A stretch of DNA of 13,966 bases. It comes from Phycisphaerales bacterium (GTDB lineage: Bacteria; Planctomycetota; Phycisphaerae; Phycisphaerales; SM1A02). Under the pieces are notes generated by a model, which was given only the letters and a program-made list of their open reading frames with translations, did no database searches and was not told the DNA's origin. Of this stretch, positions 1 to 6,556 are shown in pieces. The stretch spans positions 1 through 13,966 of the forward strand of contig JAGQOI010000382.1 in NCBI GenBank assembly GCA_020427625.1, written 5' to 3'. Positions within the stretch are counted from its first letter, which is position 1, and each line of letters starts with the position of its first letter. Both the position numbers and the translations under genes were made by a program.

Positions 1-63
1 CCCCCCACGGCGGACGCACACCCGCCGGCCTTGATCGACGTCCAAGAGAGAGAGAAGACCGCG

Positions 64-909
64 ATGATGTCCAGCGTGTTCCCGACCGGCGCCGTCTGCG
101 GCGCGGCGATGTGTCTTGCCGCCGCCGCCCTCGCCGACCAGATCGTTCTCGAGCCCGTGCGCGACAACACGCTCATCGAGGAGACGACCGGCGCACTGAG
201 CAACGGGCAGGGCGTCAACGTCTTCGCGGGTCGGGTCGGTCCCGGCAGCGGCGCCACGAAACGACGGGCGCTGCTCGCCTTCGACCTCGGCGCGATCCCG
301 CCCGGTGCGACGATCGAATCCGTCACGCTCGAACTCACCGTGACGCAGGCCCAGCCCGCGGTCTTCACGATGCCGCTCCATCGAGTGCTGGCGGCCTGGG
401 GCGAAGGCGCGAGCGAAGGCATGGGCGGCGGCGGGGCCCCGGCCGAGCCGGGCGACGCGACCTGGCTGCACCGCTTCCATCCCGATGTCTTCTGGACGAC
501 CGAGGGCGGCGACTTCGCGCCCGACGCCTCGGCGACCGCCGCCGTCGGCGGCAGCGGCACGTACGCGTGGGACTCGACGCCCGAACTCGTCGCCGACGTG
601 CAGGGCTGGCTCGACGATGCATCGTCCAACCATGGCTGGGTGCTGCTGGGCAACGAGGCCATGGCGCAGACCACGAAGGCGTTCACGAGCCGCGAGTGGC
701 TCAAGGCGCGGGAACGACCGCGTCTGACCGTCGAGTATGCCGCGCCGACGCTGGTCGGCGATCTGAACGGCAGCGGCACGGTGGACGCCGCGGACCTGGC
801 GATCCTGCTCGCCGCCTGGGGTCCGTGCGGTCGATGTTCGGCGGACCTGGACGCTGACGGCACGGTCGGACCGTCGGATCTGGCGCTGCTGCTGGCGCAG
901 TGGACCTGA
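64..909 (+). CDS. Secreted DNRLRE/CBM96-like protein with C-terminal dockerin-like repeats
   Basis: A predicted exported protein of 281 residues. Residues 1-24 form a hydrophobic signal peptide ending ALA before DQIVLEP, although its n-region lacks the usual Lys/Arg. The body resembles the DNRLRE (CBM96-like) beta-sandwich family: an early DNTLIE motif, the RRALLAFDL strand, the GDATW segment, a long DVQGWLDD helix and a closing RPRLTVEY strand. Such domains are usually parts of extracellular or carbohydrate-related proteins; no catalytic residues are seen. Residues 232-281 hold two EF-hand-like dockerin loops (DLNGSGTVDAADL and DLDADGTVGPSDL), each followed by LLxxW. The start at 64 is chosen because a purine-rich AGAGAGAGAAG stretch ends about 6 nt upstream. 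A TTG at 31 would add 11 charged residues, and a second ATG lies at 67. Specific role unknown. Confidence 0.82.
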   Translation: MMSSVFPTGAVCGAAMCLAAAALADQIVLEPVRDNTLIEETTGALSNGQGVNVFAGRVGPGSGATKRRALLAFDLGAIPPGATIESVTLELTVTQAQPAVFTMPLHRVLAAWGEGASEGMGGGGAPAEPGDATWLHRFHPDVFWTTEGGDFAPDASATAAVGGSGTYAWDSTPELVADVQGWLDDASSNHGWVLLGNEAMAQTTKAFTSREWLKARERPRLTVEYAAPTLVGDLNGSGTVDAADLAILLAAWGPCGRCSADLDADGTVGPSDLALLLAQWT

Positions 910-1000
910 GGTCGGCATGGCGCGGCGGGGCAGGGACGGCGACGGCTACGGGGACCGATAACCCGGCCAGGCGTCAGAGTTGCGCGCCGTCGTGTCGGAT

Positions 1001-1036
1001 GGTCAACCGGGACTTTCGTCTTGCCCCGGCGTGACC
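1001..1036. promoter_or_regulatory. Imperfect palindrome overlapping the promoter (possible operator)
   Basis: GGTCA-a-CCGGG (1001-1011) is mirrored by CCCGG-cg-TGACC (1025-1036) across a 13-nt centre. This gives ten complementary pairs with a small asymmetric bulge. The right arm covers part of the -35 hexamer at 1021-1026 and the start of the spacer, where a repressor would block polymerase. It has no T-run after it, so it is a poor terminator for the upstream gene. The regulator is unknown, and the operator reading is inference. Confidence 0.35.
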
Positions 1037-1049
1037 GAGGCACTATATA
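1021..1049 (+). promoter_or_regulatory. Putative sigma70-type promoter of the sugar dehydrogenase gene
   Basis: TTGCCC (1021-1026) and TATATA (1044-1049) are separated by exactly 17 nt. The -10 is a sharp AT island in very GC-rich DNA. Each hexamer matches the consensus at four of six positions. The predicted transcription start near 1056 would leave a 5' leader of about 165 nt before the ATG at 1220. Confidence 0.5.
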
Positions 1050-1219
1050 TCAAGGGAGAACGCCCGTTCGGAGGAGAGCCCGCGCCGTTCGAGAATCGGA
1101 CGACAGGTGGATCCCGGAGCGACCGGCCGCGGGAGCGGCAGGCCGCTGGTGGTGGTCCCGAGCGCGGCATCTGCGAGACGGCGTCCCCGAGAGCATTCCC
1201 TGAGAAAGGATCATCCCCC

Positions 1220-2620
1220 ATGCGACGAATCATGACCGCGGCCTGTGTCGCCGGCCTCACCCTTGCGATCGGCGCGCCGGCGTTCGCGGGCGCCATCAGC
1301 CTGGCGACGACCCGGGTCGCGAATGGCGTGGCGTACCCGACGTTCGTCACGCACGCGCCGGGCGACCCCGACCGTCTGTTCATCCTTCAGAAGACGGGTC
1401 AGATCAAGATTCTCGATCTGACGACGAACACGATCCTGCCGACGAACTTCCTCAACGTCTCGGTGACGGGCGGCACGAGTCTGAACGACGAGCGTGGCCT
1501 GCTCGGTCTGGCGTTTCATCCGGACTACGAGACGAACGGCTTCTTCTACATCAACTACACCGGTTCCGGCGGCGCGACGACGATCCGTCGGTACAAGGTC
1601 AGCGGCGATCCGAACATCGCCGACGCGTCCTCGGGCGTGACGATCCTCACGATCTCCCAGCCGTTCACGAACCACAACGGCGGCTGGATCGGCTTCAAGC
1701 CGGGCACCGACCACCTCTACATCGGCACCGGCGACGGCGGCTCGGCGAACGATCCCGGCAACCGCGCCCAGGACATCACGAGCCAGTTGCTCGGCAAGAT
1801 GCTCCGGATCATCCCGAGCACGTCCGAGCCCGCGAGCCCGACCTACACCATCCCGAGCGACAACCCCTTCGTCGGCGTCACCGGCGACGACGAGATCTGG
1901 GGATACGGCCTTCGCAACCCGTGGCGCTGCTCGTTCGACCGTCAGACCGGCGACCTCTACATCGGCGACGTGGGTCAGAACGCCTGGGAGGAGATCGACG
2001 TCGTCGCCTCCGATTCGCCCGGCGGCCTGAACTTCGGCTGGCGCTGCATGGAAGGCAACAACTGCACCGGCCTCTCCGGCTGCACGTGCAACGACAACGC
2101 GCTCACCGATCCGGCGTACGCCTACTCGCACTCGAACGGCTTCTCGGTCACCGGCGGCTACGTCTATCGCGGCTGCGCGATCCCGGAGATCGACGGCTTC
2201 TACTTCTTCGGCGACTACGTCCTGCAGCGCCTGTGGACCGGCCGCTGGAACGGCAGCATCCTCTCCGGCGTGCAGCTCATCACGACGCAGCTCTCGCCCT
2301 CGATCGAGGGGTTCACGGTGAACCAGATCTCCGCCTTCGGCGAAGACGCGAACGGCGAGATCTACATCTGCGATCACGGCGGAAGCACGACCGGCCAGAT
2401 CTTCAAGATCATCCCGTCCTCCGGCGAGGTGGACTGCGACAAGGCGCCGTGCGTCGGTGACCTCACCGGCGACGGCATCGTCGGCGCCGAGGACCTCGCG
2501 AGCCTCCTCGCGAACTGGGGTCCGCAGCCGAAGGGCAACGACGCCGACCTCGACGGCGACGGCGACGTCGGACCCGCCGACCTCGCGATCATGCTCGGCG
2601 CCTGGGGCGACTGCCCGTAA
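1220..2620 (+). CDS. Secreted PQQ-dependent sugar dehydrogenase (soluble GDH family) with dockerin-like tail
   Basis: A predicted exported quinoprotein of 466 residues that would oxidise a sugar or related alcohol with PQQ as cofactor outside the cytoplasm. A signal peptide (MRRIM... to AFA, residues 1-23) is followed by a six-bladed beta-propeller of the glucose/sorbosone dehydrogenase family, roughly 24-400. Family motifs are present: GLLGLAFHPDY (93-103), NHNGGW (151-156) with H152 at the position of the catalytic base, GTGDGGSANDPGN (169-181), LLGKMLRI (190-197), LRNPWR (231-236), and GDVGQNAWEEID (249-260). Cys276, 282, 288 and 290 form an unusual cluster in one loop. Residues 412-466 hold two dockerin-like calcium loops (DLTGDGIVGAEDL and DLDGDGDVGPADL), the second ending AWGDCP. 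An AGAAAGGA ribosome-binding site lies 9 nt before this ATG. Substrate cannot be told from sequence. Confidence 0.93.
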   Translation: MRRIMTAACVAGLTLAIGAPAFAGAISLATTRVANGVAYPTFVTHAPGDPDRLFILQKTGQIKILDLTTNTILPTNFLNVSVTGGTSLNDERGLLGLAFHPDYETNGFFYINYTGSGGATTIRRYKVSGDPNIADASSGVTILTISQPFTNHNGGWIGFKPGTDHLYIGTGDGGSANDPGNRAQDITSQLLGKMLRIIPSTSEPASPTYTIPSDNPFVGVTGDDEIWGYGLRNPWRCSFDRQTGDLYIGDVGQNAWEEIDVVASDSPGGLNFGWRCMEGNNCTGLSGCTCNDNALTDPAYAYSHSNGFSVTGGYVYRGCAIPEIDGFYFFGDYVLQRLWTGRWNGSILSGVQLITTQLSPSIEGFTVNQISAFGEDANGEIYICDHGGSTTGQIFKIIPSSGEVDCDKAPCVGDLTGDGIVGAEDLASLLANWGPQPKGNDADLDGDGDVGPADLAIMLGAWGDCP

Positions 2621-2659
2621 GCCCCGAGCCGACGCCCGTCCTCAATGTGACGTGCCTTC

Positions 2660-2690
2660 AAGCCCCCGCGGTCCCGGATCGCGGGGGCTT
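2660..2690. terminator. Perfect 11-bp hairpin between convergent genes
   Basis: AAGCCCCCGCG (2660-2670) is perfectly complementary to CGCGGGGGCTT (2680-2690) around a 9-nt loop. It lies 39 nt after the sugar dehydrogenase stop and 29 nt after the stop of the oppositely oriented epimerase gene, so it can serve both directions. Neither side has a strong T-run, so its efficiency as an intrinsic terminator is uncertain. Confidence 0.75.
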
Positions 2691-2719
2691 CTGCATGCGG
2701 ACGCACCGAGGCGCCGGAC

Positions 2720-3688
2720 TCACTCGCCGAAGGCGTCGACCGTCCGGCGCAGACCGTCCTCGAACGCGACGAGCGGGACGTAGCCGATCGTCGAGGCCGC
2801 CCGCGACACGTCCGCCCACGAACGCTCGACCTCGCCCGTCCGCGCCGGGGCGAACGTCGGCGCGATCGCGACGCCCATGATCCCCGCGAGCGTCTCGACG
2901 AGTTGGCGAAGACTGTACGAGCGGCCGCAGGCGATGTTGAACACCTCGCCGCGCAACGGATGCGCGCACGAGCCCGCGAGCAGGTTCGCCCGCACCGCGT
3001 TCGCGACGTACGTGAAGTCGCGCGTCTGCGACCCGTCACCGAAGATCACCGGCGACTCGCCGCGACGGATGAGATCGATGAACCGCGGGATCACCGCGGC
3101 ATACTGCGAATCCGGACGCTGACGCGGACCGAAGATGTTGAAGTACCGCAGACTCACCGTCGACACGTCGAAGCAGTGCGCGTACGCGCGTGCCATCGAC
3201 TCGCCCGCGAGTTTCGCCGCGGCATAGGGCGACATCGGACGCGCGGACATCGATTCCTCCAGCGGCAACTCGGCGCTGTCGCCGTAGGCGCTGCTGGAGG
3301 CCGCGTAGATCACCCGGCGCACGCCGCGCCGGCGCGAGGCCTCGAGGACGCGCGTCGTGCCGGTCGCGTTCACCTGCTGGTAGAGCAGCGGCTCACGCAG
3401 ACTGCGGGGCACGGAGCCGAGGGCGGCCTGGTGGAAGACGTAGGCCGCGCCGTCGACGGCGGCGTCGAGCGCCGTCTCGTCGAGGATGGAGGCTTCGACG
3501 AGTTCGACGCGGTCGGCGACGTGGGCGAGGTTCTCTCGTCGTCCGTTGGAGAGGTCGTCGATGGCGACGACATCGGCGCCGGCGTCGAGGAGGGCGTCGC
3601 ACAGGTGGGAGCCGATGAATCCGGCACCGCCGGTCACACAGACGCGTGCATCGCGATAGCAGGATGACCAGTCGGGTGGTGCCGTCAT
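2720..3688 (-). CDS. NAD-dependent nucleotide-sugar 4-epimerase/dehydratase (WbpP-like extended SDR)
   Basis: A 322-residue cytosolic extended short-chain dehydrogenase, probably a UDP-sugar 4-epimerase for surface polysaccharide building blocks. Numbered from the ATG at 3688, the Rossmann motif GGAGFIG is at 20-26 and an acidic ribose-binding pair (IDDLSNG) near 43-49. HQAALGSVPRS (86-96) is typical of the WbpP group of UDP-GlcNAc/Glc epimerases. The active site is Ser132 with Y155xxxK159. LRYFNIFGPRQ and GDGSQTRDFTYV are conserved substrate-side motifs. An in-frame GTG at 3700 would add four residues; neither start has a clear Shine-Dalgarno site. The gene starts 42 nt (from ATG) after the lipoprotein gene on the same strand and is probably cotranscribed with it. 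Exact substrate specificity is uncertain. Confidence 0.9.
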   Translation of the reverse strand: MTAPPDWSSCYRDARVCVTGGAGFIGSHLCDALLDAGADVVAIDDLSNGRRENLAHVADRVELVEASILDETALDAAVDGAAYVFHQAALGSVPRSLREPLLYQQVNATGTTRVLEASRRRGVRRVIYAASSSAYGDSAELPLEESMSARPMSPYAAAKLAGESMARAYAHCFDVSTVSLRYFNIFGPRQRPDSQYAAVIPRFIDLIRRGESPVIFGDGSQTRDFTYVANAVRANLLAGSCAHPLRGEVFNIACGRSYSLRQLVETLAGIMGVAIAPTFAPARTGEVERSWADVSRAASTIGYVPLVAFEDGLRRTVDAFGE

Positions 3689-3730
3689 CGGGGATCGCAC
3701 GGAATGGCAGCGCCGCGGGCGGCGCGGGGG

Positions 3731-4243
3731 TCAGCCCGTCGGCGGCACAGTGGACCGCGCCGGGGGATGAATGCGGATGCGCCAGAGCCGATCGCGCGAG
3801 ACCGACCAGTCACCGATGACCGGCCGGGAGAAATGCACCGTCACGAATTCGTAGAGTTCGCCGTCGTCCTTGGGGAACATGACGTCCACCTCGGCCCGGA
3901 ACGGTCGCAGGCGAAGGCCGGTGACGTGATAGCCGTACTCGGCGTCCTGCACCATGACCCGTCCGCCGCCGAGTCGGGCGATGACGTCCTCGTACACCGC
4001 GGCGGGCGTGCCGTCGGGCAGGTTGATGGCGTAGCCCGGGCGGGCCGGAGCGTAGTGATCCATCACATGCTGGAGGGACCGGGCGAGGAGTTCGGGCACG
4101 GGCGGCTCGCTCGACTCGCCCCACGTGAAGCCGCCGGCGATCGGCGGCTCCGTGATGTTCGTCGCGCCGCAGCCCGAGAGCAGGCCGGGTCCGAAGATCG
4201 TCGCCGCGAGACACAGCACCAGGCACCGGAGGGTCGTGGACAT
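3731..4243 (-). CDS. Small hypothetical lipoprotein
   Basis: A 170-residue protein of unknown function. It starts with a signal sequence containing one Arg, a hydrophobic core and the lipobox LLSGC (residues 21-25), so Cys25 should be lipidated after signal peptidase II cleavage. The mature part is a single small alpha/beta-looking region with a helix around LLARSLQHVMDHYAP and several strands (GRVMVQDAEYGYHVTG, AEVDVMFPKDDG, LYEFVTVHFSRPVIGDW). No known family was recognised. It precedes the epimerase gene on the same strand by about 30-42 nt, suggesting one operon, and is divergent from ubiX. A -10-like TACACT sits only 8 nt before the ATG, and no ribosome-binding site is seen. Confidence 0.8.
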   Translation of the reverse strand: MSTTLRCLVLCLAATIFGPGLLSGCGATNITEPPIAGGFTWGESSEPPVPELLARSLQHVMDHYAPARPGYAINLPDGTPAAVYEDVIARLGGGRVMVQDAEYGYHVTGLRLRPFRAEVDVMFPKDDGELYEFVTVHFSRPVIGDWSVSRDRLWRIRIHPPARSTVPPTG

Positions 4244-4251
4244 GGGCGGCC

Positions 4252-4257
4252 AGTGTA
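4252..4257 (-). promoter_or_regulatory. -10-like box of the lipoprotein gene, placed for a leaderless mRNA
   Basis: On the - strand TACACT (4257 down to 4252) matches the -10 consensus at four positions and lies 8 nt before the ATG at 4243. Transcription would start at or next to the A of the start codon. No convincing -35 hexamer was found. Confidence 0.4.
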
Positions 4258-4317
4258 CCAGAGCCGGGCCCGGAACGGGACCCGTCGACCCGTCCGTCCG
4301 AGCGGGGATCGGCCGCC

Positions 4318-4323
4318 TACGAT
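4318..4323 (+). promoter_or_regulatory. -10-like box of ubiX, placed for a leaderless mRNA
   Basis: TACGAT (4318-4323) matches the -10 consensus at four positions and lies 6 nt before the ubiX ATG at 4330, so the transcript would begin at the start codon. There is no Shine-Dalgarno sequence in the 20 nt upstream, which agrees with leaderless translation. The -35 is unclear. Confidence 0.4.
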
Positions 4324-4329
4324 TGCGGC

Positions 4330-4923
4330 ATGTCCACTCGACGGATCGTCATCGGGATCACGGGCGCGAGCGGCGCGGCGTACGCTCGTCGCGTGATCGA
4401 GCACCTCACGATCGCGGGCGTCGAGGTTCATCTCGCGGTGAGCGCGCTTGGTCGCCGCCTTCTTCTGGACGAGCTCGATCTGCGGGTGGACGGCGACGCC
4501 CTGTCGAACGGGCGCGGGCATCTCGTCACGGTGTATCCGGAGAACGACGTCGGCGCGAAGATCGCGTCGGGCTCGTTCCTGCACGACGGGATGATCATCG
4601 TCCCGTGCTCGGGCAACACGCTCGGCGCGGTGGCATCGGGCGTGACGGGCAACCTCCTCCAGCGGGCGGCGGCGGTGACGTTGAAGGAGCGCCGACGTCT
4701 CGTCCTCGCGTATCGCGAGTCGCCGATGGGACACATCGATCTCGTGAACATGCTTCGCCTGAGCGAAGCCGGCGCGGTCCTCGCGCCCCTGGCCCCGGGG
4801 TTCTACCTGCTGCCCCAGACGGTGGACGACCTCGTCGACTTCATGGCCGGCAAACTCCTCGACCTCGTCGGCGTCGAGCACGCCCTCAACACCCGCTGGA
4901 CCGGCCAGACGCCGAAACCGTAG
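4330..4923 (+). CDS. ubiX: UbiX flavin prenyltransferase
   Basis: A 197-residue cytosolic flavoprotein that transfers dimethylallyl to FMN, making prenylated FMN for UbiD-type decarboxylases. The FMN-binding GITGASGAAYA is at 9-19 and the PCSGNT loop at 92-97. The conserved block LKERRRLVLAYRESP (118-132) holds the Lys, Arg and Glu residues that bind the prenyl phosphate. LAPGFYLLPQTVDDLVDF, with the family Tyr, follows. Length and domain span are normal for the family. No ubiD gene lies in this window. The gene is single, divergent from the lipoprotein, and followed by a repeat element that starts 23 nt after its stop. Confidence 0.95.
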   Translation: MSTRRIVIGITGASGAAYARRVIEHLTIAGVEVHLAVSALGRRLLLDELDLRVDGDALSNGRGHLVTVYPENDVGAKIASGSFLHDGMIIVPCSGNTLGAVASGVTGNLLQRAAAVTLKERRRLVLAYRESPMGHIDLVNMLRLSEAGAVLAPLAPGFYLLPQTVDDLVDFMAGKLLDLVGVEHALNTRWTGQTPKP

Positions 4924-4946
4924 CGCGGGGTGCACCACCGTGACTC

Positions 4947-5180
4947 GGGGTTCACCACGGAGGCACGGAGGACACGGAGGGGGGATTTGGGTTTGGAAGA
5001 AGAAGAACGCTGGTGTGGAGTCCGCGCGGCGACGGTTGACGGGCGCCGCCATGTCACTGCCGTGGAATGCGCCCATCTGATCATCGGCCCCGGTCATCAC
5101 ATCCCGTCCCGTCCACCACTCCGAACCAATTCATGATTCCGCTCCGCCTCCGTGCCCTCCGTGCCTCCGTGGTGAACCCC
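4947..5180. repeat. Inverted pair of 34-nt GGAGG-rich repeats around 166 nt of non-coding DNA
   Basis: The left arm (4947-4980) reads GGGGTTCACCACGGAGG followed by CACGGAGG units. The right arm (5147-5180) is its reverse complement over 34 nt with one mismatch (A4972). The 166 nt between the arms hold no supportable gene; a 68-codon frame there runs through the repeats and is not credible. No transposase and no clear target duplication are seen. The arms could fold into a long RNA stem, or could be the ends of a small non-autonomous mobile element. Similar TTCACCACGGAGG repeats are remembered from intergenic DNA of various bacteria, which a search would have to confirm. With the flanks, this fills the 331-nt gap between ubiX and nuoD. 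Confidence 0.8.
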
Positions 5181-5184
5181 CCGC

Positions 5185-5213
5185 CTGACGCCCGGCCGGC
5201 CGGGGCGTATACT
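5185..5213 (+). promoter_or_regulatory. Putative sigma70-type promoter of the nuoDEF operon
   Basis: CTGACG (5185-5190) and TATACT (5208-5213) are spaced by exactly 17 nt and match consensus at four and five of six positions. The predicted start near 5220 leaves about 35 nt of leader before the nuoD ATG. The -35 begins 4 nt after the right arm of the inverted repeat. Confidence 0.6.
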
Positions 5214-5254
5214 GCGGTTCGTGAAACTCGTCACGACCGTTGAGACCTGCCGCC

Positions 5255-6544
5255 ATGCCGTACACCATCGAACCTGATCCCGCGTTCGGCCTCGAGGTCG
5301 AGACGACGGAGTACCTCAAGGACCGTACCGACTCGGGCGATCGGTGGGTGCTCAACTTCGGTCCGCAGCACCCGGCGACGCACACGACGCTGCGTCTGGT
5401 TCTGGAACTGGACGGCGAGCGGGTGGCCCGGGCGACGCCGCACATCGGGTATCTGCACTCCGGGTTCGAGAAGCTCGGCGAGCATCACGACTACAACCAG
5501 TACGTCTGCACGATCAGCCGGATGGACTACATCAGTCCGATCGTGAACGACATCGCGTGGCATCACGCGGTGGAGACGCTGTTCGGGATCGACCTCACGC
5601 CGCGGTGCAAGGTGATCCGGACGATCCTGGCGGAGCTGGGTCGGATTCAGAACCACCTGTTGTGCTGCGGCGCGGCCGCGCTGGACCTGGGGGCGTTCAC
5701 CGGCTTCCTCTACGGCTTCAACGAGCGCGAGCACATCTACGACATCCTCGACTACGTGTCGGGTCAGCGGTTCCACCCGGACTACACGCGGGTGGGCGGC
5801 ATGAAGAACGATCTTCCGGACGAGGAGACGTTCAAGCGGATGGTGAAGCATCTCGTCAACGAGCGCATGCCGAAGGCGATGAAGGACCTCGAGACGCTGC
5901 TGAACCGGAACCGGATCTTCGTCGATCGCGTGCAGAACGTCGGCGTGATCAGCGGCGAGGAGGCGACGTCGTGGGGTCTGACGGGTCCGATGGCGCGGGC
6001 GTCGGGCGTGAAGCGCGACCTGCGCAAGGACGAGCCGTGCCTGTGCTACGCCGACAACTGGGACGGCCAGGGCGCCGAGGCGGTGCGCTTCTCGGTGCCG
6101 ATCTCGCACGACGGCGACTGTCTCGCGCGGTATCTCGTGCGGCTTGAGGAGATGCGTCAGTCGCGCGAGATCATCAACCAGCTCATCGATCGCATTCCGG
6201 GCGGGCCGATCGACAGCTACGCCGACGGCAAGTACCGCATTCCCGCGAAGGGTGACGTGTACGGCTCGATCGAGGCGACGATCCAGCACTTCGAGATCTT
6301 CATGACGAATCGCGGGTGGGACACGCCGATCGGCGAGTGCTATGCCGCGATGGAATCGCCGAACGGCGAGCTCGGCTACTACATCGTCGCGGACGGCACG
6401 AAGCACCCCTGGCGGGTGGACGTGCGTCCGCCCTCGTTCATGCACTTCCAGGTGTTCCCGCGCCTGATCGAAGGGCACCAGCTCGCCGACGTCGTCGCGG
6501 TGCTGGGTTCGCTGAACATCATCGCGGCCGAACTGGACCGCTGA
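5255..6544 (+). CDS. nuoD: NADH-quinone oxidoreductase subunit D (complex I, 49-kDa subunit)
   Basis: A 429-residue subunit of the peripheral arm of complex I, which helps form the quinone-reduction site at the membrane junction. GPQHPATH (36-43) carries the quinone-binding His, followed by IGYLHSGFEKL (64-74) and YNQYVCTISRMDY (80-92). The C-terminal DVVAVLGSLNI...AELDR matches the usual ending of NuoD. Length is normal for unfused NuoD; there is no NuoC or NuoB fusion. The ATG at 5255 is used; an in-frame TTG at 5240 would add five residues. First gene of a tight cluster, 12 nt before nuoE. The GPQHPATHG motif of most homologues has Thr instead of Gly at its last position here, a mild change. 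Confidence 0.97.
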   Translation: MPYTIEPDPAFGLEVETTEYLKDRTDSGDRWVLNFGPQHPATHTTLRLVLELDGERVARATPHIGYLHSGFEKLGEHHDYNQYVCTISRMDYISPIVNDIAWHHAVETLFGIDLTPRCKVIRTILAELGRIQNHLLCCGAAALDLGAFTGFLYGFNEREHIYDILDYVSGQRFHPDYTRVGGMKNDLPDEETFKRMVKHLVNERMPKAMKDLETLLNRNRIFVDRVQNVGVISGEEATSWGLTGPMARASGVKRDLRKDEPCLCYADNWDGQGAEAVRFSVPISHDGDCLARYLVRLEEMRQSREIINQLIDRIPGGPIDSYADGKYRIPAKGDVYGSIEATIQHFEIFMTNRGWDTPIGECYAAMESPNGELGYYIVADGTKHPWRVDVRPPSFMHFQVFPRLIEGHQLADVVAVLGSLNIIAAELDR

Positions 6545-6556
6545 CGGAACCGACCC

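Larger units (their letters stand above)
910..1219. other. 310-nt intergenic region: no gene; promoter, palindrome and leader of the sugar dehydrogenase
   Basis: No convincing coding region is seen here. An open frame continuing upstream from 1220 to a TTG at 980 has no ribosome-binding site and would put 80 non-secretory residues before a clear signal peptide, so it was not used. The stretch holds an imperfect palindrome (1001-1036), a sigma70-like promoter with an AT-rich TATATA (1021-1049) and a leader of roughly 165 nt. In the leader, AGCGGC-AG-GCCGCT (1134-1147) is a short perfect palindrome. No known riboswitch class was recognised. No clear terminator follows the upstream gene, so read-through into the dehydrogenase gene is possible. 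Confidence 0.6.

Noticed and set aside
980..1219. N-terminal extension of the sugar dehydrogenase from a TTG at 980
   Set aside because: It would precede a clear signal peptide, has no ribosome-binding site and would run through the predicted promoter.
1211..2377. 388-codon - strand open frame across the sugar dehydrogenase gene
   Set aside because: Shadow of the real gene with Val/Arg/Asp-rich text and no domain.
4930..5136. 68-codon frame between ubiX and nuoD
   Set aside because: Its start is translated repeat DNA and the rest has no features; not a credible gene.
5221..5254. GTG at 5221 as a leaderless start for nuoD
   Set aside because: It is 7 nt after the -10 box as in the leaderless genes, but it is out of frame with nuoD; the ATG at 5255 is in frame.
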